Positions 24,111 through 34,377 are shown, numbered from the stretch's first letter. The stretch is 64,000 nt of DNA from Ceratotherium simum simum (GCF_000283155.1 NW_004454217.1:6016494-6080493); one strand, 5' to 3'. A program made the numbers and translations. Notes: generated from the letters alone by a model not told the origin.

Positions 24111-25027
24111 TTAAGATACCCCAACTCCCGCGAGCTGCGGTGGAAACAGAGGCATTCTGCAAGGGGGTAGAGTTGAGTAAAACAGGAGGCTGGAGAAGCA
24201 CGCACATGGGCCGCTTTCCCCTGACTCCCGCCGTCCTCCCGGGTTCCAGACTCCCTGCTGCGGCGGTGGGGCGAACTCAGAAGGCTGCGGACCTCCCACA
24301 CGCCCTCACGACCTCTCACCCTCCCAGGAGAGAGGAATGAAGGGCAGAGGCACCCACGGGCCCGAGAGCGGCGGCGAACAGGAAGTGTCCATATTGCAGC
24401 GCTGAAACACTAACTCCCAACCCAGCAAGACAGCCACCCTCGGAGGCCCCAGGGCGCCCGCTGGAGGAGGGGCCGCAGGGTGCCGGGGTCGGCCACCCCA
24501 CATCCGGAACCCGCCCCTGTCCACCCCTGCGCCCCGCCGCCCCGCTGCTCAAAGTTCAGTCCCGGCCGCGCTCGGCGCCTCCCCGGGCACTACCTGGCCG
24601 GGCCCAGCCAGTCCGCCTGGGGCCGGACCAGGACTCCACGCCCGGCAAGTGTCGCCGCACTCAGGCGGGGGAGGGGGCGCTGCAAAGCCTCCCGAGGGGC
24701 TTGGGGCACTTCCCCTCACAGCAGACCCGCCCCGAGTCGAGCCCTAAGCGTCACGAGCCTTCCCGGAGACCTGCACCCCTCGCCGCGGTTTCCGCCGCGC
24801 GACACCGCTCCTGGGCGGTCATTACCTCTCAGGAAAAACTCCCAACTCCTCACGGGGCCGCCCTCCCCGCAGTCGACACGCCCCGGGAGCCCACACACGA
24901 CCCAAGCCGCGCGCAAGGGAGACCCCCGCGCCAGCGCCAGTTCCTCACGGGACAAAAATGTCCGGGCGCGTCACGGGACGGCCGCCTCCGCGCCCCACGC
25001 CCGGCGCCGGCCGCACGCGCTGCCTCC

Positions 25028-25127
25028 NNNNNNNNNNNNNNNNNNNNNNNNNNNNNNNNNNNNNNNNNNNNNNNNNNNNNNNNNNNNNNNNNNNNNNNNN
25101 NNNNNNNNNNNNNNNNNNNNNNNNNNN
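25028..25127. other. Assembly gap (100 N)
   Basis: Exactly 100 N, the conventional placeholder for a gap of unknown size. It lies in the island, 48 bp downstream (minus strand) of the predicted first-exon donor, so extra GC-rich sequence or an alternative first exon may be missing. Confidence 0.99.
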
Positions 25128-25175
25128 CGCCGGGCGGCGCGGGCCCCGGAGAGCGCCGCTCCGCCCGCGACTCAC

Positions 25176-25340
25176 CGTCAGCTCGGCCGCCGCAGCGGGG
25201 AGGCGAAGGACGGGCAGGGGAAGACACAATATGGCAGAGCGCCGCAGCTGCTCCGGCGGCTTCCAGCAGCCGCCTCCGGCGAGACGCGGCACCGAGCAGG
25301 CAGCGGCAGCTGCGGTGGCGGCCGCGGAGCACCACATCCC
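25176..25340 (-). other. Predicted noncoding first exon with splice donor, gene unknown
   Basis: On the minus strand GAGCTGACG|GTGAGTCGC at 25184-25167 is a near-ideal donor inside the CpG island. It is preceded by 150 bp of GC-rich 5' UTR-like text that includes GCCATATTGTG (25242-25232). The upstream edge is not known; 25340 is a guess based on the X-box and GC boxes beyond it. An ATG at about 25336 would open a GC-rich frame into the donor, but it is in weak context and the product (alanine-rich) looks like translated UTR. I cannot name the gene. The next exon would lie at lower coordinates; one candidate is at 11056-11119. Confidence 0.4.
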
Positions 25341-25379
25341 CCTCCCGCTCGCTTCCTCCCCCTTTCCCCGCCCTCCCCC

Positions 25380-25393
25380 GCTGCCGTGGCAAC
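25380..25393. promoter_or_regulatory. X-box, RFX-family binding site (predicted)
   Basis: GCTGCCGTGGCAAC matches the RFX consensus GYTRCCNNRGYAAC at every position. It sits in the CpG island about 200 bp upstream of the predicted minus-strand donor. RFX factors drive ciliary genes and some housekeeping genes. A site in this position is plausible as a functional element, but binding is inferred from sequence only. Confidence 0.6.
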
Positions 25394-25467
25394 GCGGCGC
25401 CAAGGAGATTAGCCCCGCCCCTCCCGCCCGTCCCCGCCTCTCGCGACCCCTCGGGAGGGGGGCTCGG

Positions 25468-25484
25468 CCCGCCCCGCCCCGCCC
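25468..25484 (-). promoter_or_regulatory. GC-box cluster / G-quadruplex motif, G-rich on minus
   Basis: CCCGCCCCGCCCCGCCC on the plus strand gives four G-runs of three or more on the minus strand, separated by single C loops. It would act both as overlapping Sp1-type GC boxes and as a canonical quadruplex motif. Confidence 0.65.
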
Positions 25485-25748
25485 TGTCCTCTCCCCTCCC
25501 ACCTCCTACCGAAGGGCCGGGCCCGGGACCCCGCAGGCTGCCCAGAACGGCGGGTGGGGAAGGAAGGGGGATGCGGTGTTCGGAAGGGCGGGGCTCGCAC
25601 GGAAGGCAGGGCGGAGACGTTGTAGGCTAGCCGGTTTCAGGCTGACAGGCTGGGGAAGGCGGGAAAATGGAAAGGCCTCGCCTGTCCCAGGAACGACCTA
25701 TAGGAGTGCGGCGGGGCGCGGCGCGGCCTCTGAATGGCCGAGATGGCA

Positions 25749-25773
25749 GGGGGCGGGGCGAAGCGGGGCGGGG
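25749..25773 (+). promoter_or_regulatory. G-quadruplex motif / GC boxes, G-rich on plus
   Basis: Four G-runs (G5, G4, G4, G4) with loops C, CGAAGC and C. Overlapping GGGGCGGGGC GC boxes. It lies at the outer edge of the CpG island. Confidence 0.65.
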
Positions 25774-25999
25774 CGAGAGTAGTCGCCCGGGGCGGTCGGC
25801 CCCGGGTGCCTGTTCTGGGACCGCAGTGAAGCCCTAGCTTTTGTGGGCTTCCCCAAGCGCTTTAGGAACGGTGAAGCACTAATGTAAACTTAAAGTATTA
25901 TTACCCTCTCTTGACTGAAATTTTATCTGGAAACTGAGTTCAGCGTGTTTGTGGTAATAAAAAAGGACTTTGGAATCAGATCCAAAATTTAATAAGTAT

Positions 26000-26340
26000 A
26001 GCATTTACAGAGCGCTCGCTAAGTGCTAGGGACGGAACTAAGTCCTTTACATGCATTTTCATAACCATAATGCTAAGATGGCGTTGCCAGGTAAAATACA
26101 GGAGTGCCCAGTTAAATCTGAATTTCAGATAAACGTGGAATAATTGTTTAATATAAGAATGCTCCATTTGAGATATACTTCCTCGTTTGTTTTGTTTTAT
26201 TGTTTTGTTTTTTTGTTTTTTGCTAAATCTACCAACCCTATACTAACTTACAGAATTCCCACTTTACAGATAAGGAAACTGAGGCTTAGAAAAATAACCT
26301 GTCAAATATAAGGTAAGTGGCAGAACTAAGCCTCCATTTT
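26000..26340 (-). repeat. MIR SINE, antisense, split by a small insertion
   Basis: 26000-26075 ('GCTCGCTAAGTGCTAGG', 'CTTTACATGCATTTTCATAACC') and 26258-26335 ('CACTTTACAGATAAGGAAACTGAGGC') are adjacent parts of one antisense MIR. They are separated by about 180 bp of unrelated sequence, described in the next entry. Confidence 0.6.
26082..26243. mobile_element. Probable MITE-like DNA element inside MIR
   Basis: The left end GTTGCCAGGTAAAATACAGG and the right end 'TTTGCTAAATCTACCAACCC' are imperfect inverted repeats. The interior 'GCCCAGTTAAATCTGAATTTCAGATAAA' is a known mammalian interspersed sequence that I recall as palindromic, though I cannot name the family with certainty. A T/G-rich simple stretch (26189-26221) has expanded inside it. 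Confidence 0.35.
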
Positions 26341-26344
26341 ACTA

Positions 26345-27715
26345 TCACTATGATCCTGATAGTTGTCTCTGAATATCTATATCTACATCTTTAAAAACTA
26401 GAGTGGTGATACCTATCTCACAAATGTCTTGAATGAATTAAGAGAAAATGTGTATGAAAGAGACTTGAACGGTGACTGATGCATTGTAGGTGCTAACAGA
26501 AGTTCATTTCCTTCCTGAACAATGAATGTTAACTGGATATTCACTATGTGCCAGGCTCTGAGTATAAAGTGAGCTGAGTGAAACAGGCTGCCTGCCGATA
26601 ATAAAGCTGTGGGGATGACAGAGATATACAAGAATTACAGGCGTCAGAATATATAAAAACAAAAATGGAAGTGTTCGACCCACATTCTACAGATGAAAAC
26701 GCATTTATATGATTTATCCAACATCATCTACTAGTTCTATTTGTTTTTCATTACACTGTCCTGAAGGGCCTCACAGCTGCATTCAGAGTAAAAGACCACA
26801 AGGCAAATGTACACTGTGCTTCAACTGAAGTAAGAGTTGCTTTATTTTCTCCCTTCACAGCGATCACCGTTGCCCCCTCATGTGGACAAATTGAAGGAAG
26901 TTCCTGGAGGAAGAGTGTAGTAGAAAGGGAGCAGAGGAGAGAAGGGAATAGTGAGAGAAAATGGCTTCTGGAGAGCCACAGCTTCCTCAGACCTCAGTCT
27001 TGTTTTATCTCTTCTGGCCACTGTCAGAGTGGCCACTAACATAATACAGGTCTTCATCTCCTTGCAGATTATTGTACTCATATCTTACCTGATATATTGA
27101 ACTTTAGTTTCTATTTTTCCTTCTAAACTCTTTTAAACTCAGTTGGGCAAACAGTCCTCCTCAACTCTAAAAGAATCACAGAATTTGAGAACTGGAAGCT
27201 ATGTATACTTTAGAGGTATATCATCTAGGAGCCCAATCTATCATGGATGCAAAAACAAATCCAGAAAAGATATATAACTTGTCCAAGGTCAAATAATGAA
27301 TCTACTGCAACCTAAATTCCCTCTACTGGTCATCTCTATTGACTGATTTACCAGAGAGGCTGGGCATGTTTAAATAATCTCTGCGGGTAAGGCTCACATC
27401 TCCTAGGAAATCTGTCACACTTAGTTTAGAGTCCAGGGACACTTGTATACTTAGAGGCTATTTTAGAGGACTTTGAACACCTACCAAGGAAAAGTTCTGA
27501 TTAAAAATAATGATGATTCAGAATGAGTATCTTTTCCCAGGAGTTTTCAAAAGTAAAAAGGCTAGGAAACCAGAGCTTAAGTCTTTAGGAAAAAGAAGAG
27601 CCTGGTATTTAACATCTCTTATGAAGCCTGTATTCTTCCTTCTCCAAAATACTTTAAAGGAACGTATTCAATAGTAAACTTTACTGGAAGACAAATGCAT
27701 TTAAAAATATATTAT
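26345..27715. other. Unannotated stretch with an L2/MIR-like trace
   Basis: At 26530-26600 'CACTATGTGCCAGGCTCTGAG' is an antisense L2/MIR-type end. Nothing else is recognised. Confidence 0.45.
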
Positions 27716-27719
27716 TTAA

Positions 27720-27942
27720 GCGCCAGCCCAGTGGTGTAGCAGTTAAGTTCAGGTGCTCCGCTTCAGCGGCCCAAGGTTCACAGGTTCAGATCCCAGGCGC
27801 AGACCAATGCACCACTTGTGAAGCCATGCTGTGACAACATCCCATGTACAAAATAGAGGAAGATGGATGTTAGCCCAGGGCCAATCTTCTTTAGCAAAAA
27901 GAGGAGGCTTGGCAATGGATGTTAGCTCAAGGCTAATCTTCC
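27720..27942 (+). mobile_element. ERE SINE, older subtype, plus
   Basis: Head GCGCCAGCCCAGTGGTGTAG, GGTTCACAGGTTCAGATCCC, 'TACAAAATAGAGGAAGATGG' and two tail modules. Its A-tail has been replaced by a CA/TA microsatellite. Confidence 0.9.
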
Positions 27943-28050
27943 TCACACACACACACACAAAATATATATATATATATATTTAGACTATATACATATATAG
28001 TTTAAACAGTTAAAAATATATATATATTTAAACTATATATATAGTTTAAA
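27943..28050. repeat. (CA)n/(TA)n microsatellite from SINE tail
   Basis: CACACACACACACA followed by repeated TA tracts, including palindromic TATATATATA and AACTATATATATAGTTT stretches. It directly continues the ERE tail, the usual birthplace of such repeats. Confidence 0.85.
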
Positions 28051-28059
28051 ATGCCCTCA

Positions 28060-28495
28060 TATTTAGGCTGAATGGTGATAGGAGCTCAAATATACATATT
28101 TATATTTTAAATGTATTTATCATTGTGTTACAAATATTTAACAAAAGACTTTTTGATCATAAATTAATGATTCCAAAAATAACCAGTTTACCAATAAGGA
28201 ATGTAGACTTCAAGCACCTTAGGTCAATAACCGTGTCTTTTGCATCTTTATAGTCTAATTTCTTAGAACAGCTTTTGGGACAGAGGTGATGTTCAATAAT
28301 ATTTGTTAATAAAAGAAGTAACTTTCCTCAAATTATGTGATGCCAGGACTAGGATACAAAATTCCTAAATATTGGTCTGCCACTTGGGTTAAAAGGTGAA
28401 ATTGTGAATGAAAGTCTAATTTTTTTTTCCTTTAAGGATCTTTTTCAATGCACTTCTTAAGAACAACTACCTATATTTTATTAATAATATCTATG
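28060..28495. other. Unannotated stretch
   Basis: No gene. A short L2-like tail ('GTTCAATAATATTTGTTAATAAA') is present near 28291-28313. Confidence 0.4.
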
Positions 28496-29569
28496 TTTCT
28501 ATACTCCCTGGTATTGGCAATAATTTGGACAAATCCTCCTGCTGAGTACACTAGAACAACTTAGCAAAATATAAAAAATATCAGCTCAAAGGCACCAGAG
28601 AGCTAATACGATAGTAATTACCAGGCCATGATCTGAGCAATGATAGAGGCCCAGGGAAGTCCATTTATCCTTTCAGTGAGGGTTGCTCTGTTGAACTCTG
28701 TCAAAGCTACCTTGCTTTGGAAGAGGAAGCCAAATGGCTACATCCTAGAAGTGAAAGGATGACATCTCAGTTTCAAATCATCTCAACTCTGAGATTGGAT
28801 TAGGGTAATTCCTTTGAGCTAATGCCCCCAAGCCCTTGGCAGAAGCAAACTAAAATCCTGTCTGTAGTAAAGTAATATTCTAGGCCTTAAATCATTTCCA
28901 CAAACAATTTTGCAAATACAATGTCTAGTACACAGTAAGAAATAATCAGTCACACAAAGAAACAAGAAAAACAGCAGAAACAATAGAGAACAAAAACAGA
29001 CCCAAAAGGGATTCAGAGAGTGAAATTATCAGACACAGATTTAAAAATAACAATGCTTACTGTGTATAAATAAAACACAAGATTAAAAATTTAGGCAGAT
29101 AATTAAAATCTGAAAAATGAATCAGATGAAAATTTTAGACCCCAAAAATTCACTAACTGAAAATAACAGCTCAGTGATGGGTATAACAGCATATTAGACA
29201 CAGGTAAAGATAGAATTAGTGAACTAGAAGATAAGTAAGAAGATAGTACACAGAATGAAGCACAAAGAAGAAAAAGGATGGAAAATACAGAATACAGGGA
29301 AAGTACATAGAAGATACAGTGATAAAGTTTAATATGCACATAACTGGAATTCCAGAAGAAAAAAGAAAAGACAGTATTAGGAAGAAATAATATTTGAACA
29401 AATGAATCCCAGCAGGATAAAATGTTTTTAAAATGCACACAATTGACACAAAGACAGATCAAGAAAAAACTGCTAAAATCCAAAGACAAAGAGAAAATTC
29501 TTAAGAGGAGCCAGAGAAAATAAGAGTTGACCTTTAAAGAAACAACAATTAGACTTACAACTGACTTTT

Positions 29570-29770
29570 TTTTTGGTGAGGAAGATCAGCCCTGAGCTAA
29601 CATCCAATGCCAGTCCTCCTCTTTTTGCCGAGGAAGATTGGCCCTGGGCTAACATCCATGCCCATCTTCCTCTACTTTATGTGGGACTCTGCCACAGCAT
29701 GCCTTGACAAACGGTGAGTCAGTGCACGCCCGGGCATGTGCACTTAACCGCTATGCCACCGGGCCGACCC
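29570..29770 (-). mobile_element. ERE SINE, antisense, internally deleted
   Basis: Poly-T, GGTGAGGAAGATCAGCCCTG, two tail modules, and head CACCGGGCCGACCC. Between CACGCCCGGG and CATGTGCACTTAACC about 30 nt present in sister copies (the GGATCCGAACC box B part) are missing. A perfect 16-bp duplication CTTACAACTGACTTTT flanks it (29554-29569 and 29771-29786). Confidence 0.93.
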
Positions 29771-30248
29771 CTTACAACTGACTTTTTAACAGAACTATCT
29801 GAAGGCAGAAAATGATGGTGTGATAACTTTAAAGCACTGAAAGCAAATATTTTAAGAATGAAGGTGAAATTAAGAAATTTTCAAGCAAACAAAATCGGAT
29901 ATTTCTCACCAGCAGATGCACAGACGCATTCTTTAGGCAGAAGGAAAATGATCACAGTTGTGATAAGGTCAGAGATACATGAAGAAATAAAGATCAATTA
30001 AAATGATAAATATGTGGTAAATCTAAATGAATATTGACAGTGATTATATAATACAATAATGGTAATGTCTTTTGTATTTAAAAATACATGACAATGGTAT
30101 ATAAGTCAGGAGAGGGTAAATGGAATGTTCTAAAATCTGTGCATTGTCTAGGAGAATGGGAAACATTACAACTAATAGTAGACTGATGAGTCAAGAATGC
30201 GTCTTGTAATCTCTCGAATAATCACTAAGAGAATAGTAAAAGACTATG

Positions 30249-30667
30249 TGTATTATTCAAGGTTCTCCAGAGAAACAGAACCAACAGGATGTGTATATAT
30301 GTAGAAAGAGAGAGACTTATTTTAAGGATTTGACTCAAGTGATGTGGAGGCTTGGTAAATCCAAAATCTGCAGGGCAGGCTGGCAGGCTGGAGACCCAGG
30401 GAAGAGTTGCAGTTCAAGTCCAAAAGCAGTCTACTGGGAGAATTCCTTCTTGCTCAGAGGAGGTCAGTCTTTGTTCTTTTAAGGCTTTCAATTGATTAGA
30501 CGAGGCCCACTAACATTATGGAGGGTAATCTGCTTTACACAAACTCCACCAATGTAAATGTTGGTCTTATCCCAAAACACCTTCACAGAAACATCTAGAA
30601 TAATATTTGAATAAACATCTGGGCACTGTGGCACAGCCAAATTGACACATAAAATTAACCATCACAC
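30249..30667. mobile_element. LTR-like repeat inside L1
   Basis: A 419-bp block begins TGTATTATTCAAGG and ends ACCATCACA, i.e. TG...CA. It contains 'TTCTCCAGAGAAACAGAACCAACAGGATGTG' and 'CAGGCTGGAGACCCAGGGAAGAG', common mammalian interspersed repeat landmarks. I read it as a solitary retroviral-type LTR, family not certain. No coding sequence. No clear target duplication found. Confidence 0.5.
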
Positions 30668-30865
30668 TGCAATTTCCAATCTAAAAGGGGGAGAAAGGGA
30701 ATGGAGTAATAAAAAGTAATTAATATAAATGCAAGATGGGAGAAAAATGAGGACGTATAACAGGCAGGACAAATAGAAAGTACTTAATGAGATGGTAGAT
30801 TTAAACCCAAATATATCACTAATTACATTAAGTGAAGACAGATCCTAATCTAATGAAAAAGATTG

Positions 30866-31428
30866 TTTTGGTTACCTATTGGTATGTAACAAACTACACC
30901 CAAATTTAGTAACTGTAAACTAGTACCATTTTATTATCTTTCATGTTTCTGTGGGTCAGGAATTTGGATAGGACACAAAGGAAATGGCTCATCTCATCTC
31001 TGGATGATGTCTGCTGGAGCTGAAACATCCCAGGTAGCTTCTTCACTCTTCATGTCTGGCACCTCAGCTAGGATGGCTCCAATGGCTGGGGGTTAGTTGG
31101 ACCAGCTTGATTGAGATCATATGTATGAGGCCTGGTTCTCACTGTTGATTGGGTTCTTTGGTTTTTGAACAAGTAGTTCCATGACTTTTTCCTCTCTACG
31201 TGGCCTCTCCACGTAGTCTCTCTAGGGGGATAGGCTGACTTCTTACACCCGAGCTTGGGGCTTCCAAAAGGATTAGGCTTTGAAACAGCACATTGTCACT
31301 TCTGCTACATTCTGTTGGATAAAGCAACAGGCCCATGCCAGAGTCAAGAGGAGAAAAATACATAAGGGTGTAAATATTAGTAGGTGTGATAAACCTGGGG
31401 CCACCAATTTGTGTAACCGGCTAGCACA
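30866..31428 (-). mobile_element. MLT1-type (ERVL-MaLR) solitary LTR, antisense, inside L1
   Basis: It opens GGTTACCTATTGGTATGTAACAAAC and has 'TTTCTGTGGGTCAGGAATTTGGA' and 'CGTGGCCTCTCCACGTAG', the antisense form of an MLT1J-like LTR. A 5-bp duplication GATTG (30861-30865 and 31429-31433) flanks it, the size expected for this class. The L1 text resumes exactly after it. Noncoding. Confidence 0.65.
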
Positions 31429-31869
31429 GATTGTCAGACAGGACAAAAAAATCAAAACCTAACTACATACTGTTTACAAGGGATATGTTTAGAACATAAA
31501 AATGCAGAAAGGTTGAAAGAAAAGAGAAGGAAAAAACTAAACCATGCAACACTACCAAAGAAAGCTGGAATAGCTATATTAGTATCAGATTAAGTATACT
31601 CTAAGACAAAAAGCACTACTAAAGATAAAGAGAGACTCTTCATAGTGATAAAGATTTAATTTGCCAGGAAGATAAACATTCTAAGTTTGTATTCTCCTAA
31701 TAACATAACCACATAGTACATAAAGCAAAAATTACAGAACTACAAATGAGGAGTAAAAAATCAACAATTTTAGTGGGAGGTGTTAACATTCAGTTACTAA
31801 TAAAATAGGCAGACAAAAAATTCAGTAAGAACATAGGTTTGAACAACACTATTAGCAAAGTTGAGTGTA

Positions 31870-32815
31870 AAGGCGTTTTGAGTACATTCCTACAGTCCTT
31901 TACATGTGAATAAATTCGTCAGTGCATATTATTTCTGTTTTGGCTCCTGAAGCTGGAAGGGACATCTAAGAATCCTGAGCCTTCAGGCTGGTTAGAACCT
32001 ATCTCTATTTTACAGATATATTTACCATTGTGTACTTTTACCTCATTCATTACATAAACGTATTAGGTTCCTACTATGTGCCACGCCCTGTACTTAGCAC
32101 AGAGATGAAAGCTATAGTTAAAACTATAGACAAGCAAGTTAGAAAACATATTGTCGTATTATAAGTGCAGTGATAGAGCTTTACATAAGGAGCAATGGGA
32201 ACCAAGTCCTAACTCAGCCTGAGGAGATGATGTCTGAGCAAAGTGTGAAGAAAGAAAAGAATGTGGAGTAGAAGTGGCAATGCGGAGGTGGGGCGTGGAA
32301 CCGCACCCAGCAATGCTTAGTTGTGTGAGAGCATGACTGTTCAAGTCAGAGAACTGCCAGTCATTTGAAATGTCTGGAGTATAAAAGGTAGCTTGAGTTA
32401 GGGGTTTTCTGGTTGCAAGAAACAGAAACTTATGCCAGCTGGCTGAAGTAAAGGAGGAGTGAATATAAAAATAGGCAGGGATTATGTGAGACCCGACTGT
32501 GGGAAGCACAGCCGATATTAGAAGAACTCTCCTTCCTCCTCTCTCTCTCTCTCATCTTCTGATCCCTAGTCTCGCCTTTTCTTTGTATGCCTGCTTCGTT
32601 CCCTCTGCAGACTGGCTTCTCTGCTCACTTGTCTGCTTGCATGTAGCCTACCAAGGCTGTCCCAAATAGTGACCCTGGCTCTCCACCTCTGGCCCCCACC
32701 CAGTTTGCCCAACTCTCCTGCTTAGCAACCCAGTTATTGCTTAACTCAGTCTCAGGGTCCTAATTCCAAATTCCCAGGAGCTGTAATCTGACTGGTCGGG
32801 TTTCAACATGCGTGT
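31870..32815. other. Unannotated stretch with an L2/MIR-like trace
   Basis: 32055-32115 ('TTCCTACTATGTGCCACGCCCTGTACTTAGCAC') is an antisense L2/MIR-type end. 32521-32560 is CT-rich simple sequence. No gene recognised. Confidence 0.45.
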
Positions 32816-32819
32816 AGAT

Positions 32820-33030
32820 CAGGGGTCAGCAAACTATGGCCTGGGGGTAGGGAGGACAAATCTGCTTTTGTAAATAAAGTTTTAACAGAACACAGCTACA
32901 CACATTCATTTATATATTGTCCATGGCTGCTTTGGCATTACAAGGACAGAGTTGAGTAGTTGCAACAGAGAACTTATGGACTGCAAAGCCAAAGATATTT
33001 ACTATCTAGCTCTTTACAGAAAAAGTTTGC
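32820..33030. mobile_element. hAT-type DNA transposon fossil
   Basis: It begins CAGGGGTCAGCAAACTATGG and ends near AAAAAGTTTGC, whose AGTTTGC complements GCAAACT of the left end. The interior 'TTTTGTAAATAAAGTTTTAACAGAACACAGC' is a very common mammalian non-autonomous DNA element. The outermost right end is lost. Confidence 0.65.
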
Positions 33031-33700
33031 ATTAAAGAGTTGGATGTGGAGACACAGGGCTGTGTAGAGGCTTAAGCAGAGTCAGCTCTGGTAATGGAAA
33101 CTCTGCCAGTGGGTAACCCTCCCCCTTCTTTGCAGAAAAAAGATAATGTGGGGAAAAGGCAGCTGAGGAAGTATTTTGAGAAAGGAACTGTTTGAAGGTT
33201 CTAACACAGGAAAGAAAATAATCAGTCTCAAGTATGCGCTAAATTTTTTACACAAATGGTGGAAGAGTGCAAGACAGTTACTCCTTAATCTGGAGAAGTT
33301 CATTACGATGCTAAATTTAGGAGAGCATGTCACCACAACTACCTTTAAATAACTCACTTGTGGCGAATTTCCCAGACCCTCCCTAGTTAGCTCTTGCTGA
33401 GATGAACCGGCTGAGGCACAATGTTCACTGTACATAGAAAGATTTTTAAATGCATGTCTAGAAGGTTAAATATTATTTGACTTTCAAAAAAGAGGGAGAG
33501 AAAACAGGCTCTGAGAGGATGAGACAGACAGATGGAAAGATAGAGGCAGATAAACTGAGACTTGGTGAGTAGGGGGAGATGAAATCTAGAATTTACCATT
33601 TTGGTAACCTTAAGATCATTGTCAGGAAAATCTTTCGTAAGCAGTCTTTTTAGTTGAATAGAAAAACTATTAGAGTTTTTAAAACCTTAGAGATCATTCT
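33031..33700. other. Unannotated stretch
   Basis: No gene or repeat family recognised. Confidence 0.45.
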
Positions 33701-33703
33701 AGT

Positions 33704-33872
33704 CCTTGCTACTCAAAGTGTAGTCTGAGCACACTCAGCAGCATTAACATCACCAGGGAGTTTATTAGGAATGCAGAATCCCAGGCCCTACCCCAGACCC
33801 ATTGAATAAGAATTTTCATTTTTAGAGATCCCACAGGTAATTCATATACACATTAAAGTATGAGAAACACTG
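33704..33872. mobile_element. MER5-like hAT fossil
   Basis: 'CTACTCAAAGTGTAGTC', 'AACATCACCAGGGAGTTTATTAGGAATGCAGAATCCCAGGCCC' and 'TATGAGAAACACTG' are left end, centre and right end of a MER5A-type non-autonomous element. Confidence 0.7.
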
Positions 33873-34377
33873 AATTAGAACAGTAGTTTTACACCATTCA
33901 AAGTAGAACAGTTGTGGTTTTGTTTCATTTGAATGAAATCTTACATGGAGCCCAACTCTATAATACAGATCAAAGTGGACCTACTCTGGTTGAGGATGGG
34001 TGGGTGGTCAAAGGCAGAGAAGGGCTGGAAAAGCCCAGGCATTTCCATCCAGTGTTCCTCCAGGAACACAGTTTGAAAACCGCTGATCTAACAGAATGAA
34101 CAGAAGTAATATCAGAATCTTCAGGGCCAGGCTCTGTCAAACTCCCAGGCCCCCTTCTACTACCACCTCATTGAGAAATTCTACTGCAATGAATCCCTGT
34201 TAATGACGGGATATGTCCTGTCTTGAGAGAGTTGGAATTTTTAAAGACTTGTGAATCACTGACCTACATCCCTTCTCTCAGCTTAAAGATGGGGAATCCA
34301 GGGTTCAGAATGTGACCAATGAAATTTCATTAAAACACTGCCCATTTAAAACTATACTGATCCCTAACAACAGAGGC
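33873..34377. other. Unannotated stretch, possible second hAT remnant
   Basis: 34060-34090 ends with 'CACAGTTTGAAAACCGCTG', an edge of the MER5/Charlie kind, but no matching left edge was found. Nothing else recognised. Confidence 0.35.

Larger units (their letters stand above)
24120..25830. promoter_or_regulatory. CpG island, probable promoter
   Basis: CpG dinucleotides are rare over the rest of the window apart from SINE heads, but become dense here, with repeated CCCGCC/GGGCGG GC boxes and no TATA box. This is the pattern of an unmethylated housekeeping-type promoter in mammals. No insertion of any repeat is seen, which fits constraint. A 100-N gap sits in it. Long open frames on both strands arise because stop codons are scarce in GC-rich DNA, and none looks like a protein. 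A minus-strand splice donor at 25176|25175 suggests transcription toward lower coordinates; divergent transcription is possible. Confidence 0.88.
28500..31865 (+). mobile_element. Old L1 (L1ME-like), 5' half, with three later insertions
   Basis: The pieces 28500-29569, 29771-30248, 30668-30860 and 31429-31865 read in order as the ORF1 region into the start of ORF2 of an old L1. Landmarks are 'GAGAATTAGTGAACTAGAAGATA'-type text near 29210, 'ATCCAAAGACAAAGAGAAAATTCTTAA' (29478-29504), 'AATGAAGGTGAAATTAAG' (29859) and 'AGAAAGCTGGAATAGCTATATTAGTATCAGA' (31559-31589), the last being typical early ORF2. Stops and frameshifts throughout; no working frame. An ERE and two LTRs split it. Confidence 0.75.

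Noticed and set aside
25439..25446. TCTCGCGA as a BANP-type TCTCGCGAGA promoter element
   Set aside because: Only 8 of 10 bases match; the final GA is CC.
25732..25752. CTCF or YY1 site around CCGAGATGGCAGG
   Set aside because: Only part of either consensus matches; not enough to call by eye.
24480..25782. Long open frames of 180-310 codons on both strands of the CpG island, including ATGGCAGAGCGCCGC at 25231
   Set aside because: GC-rich DNA lacks stop codons. The translations are proline/arginine/alanine-rich, overlap in several frames, and some cross the 100-N gap.
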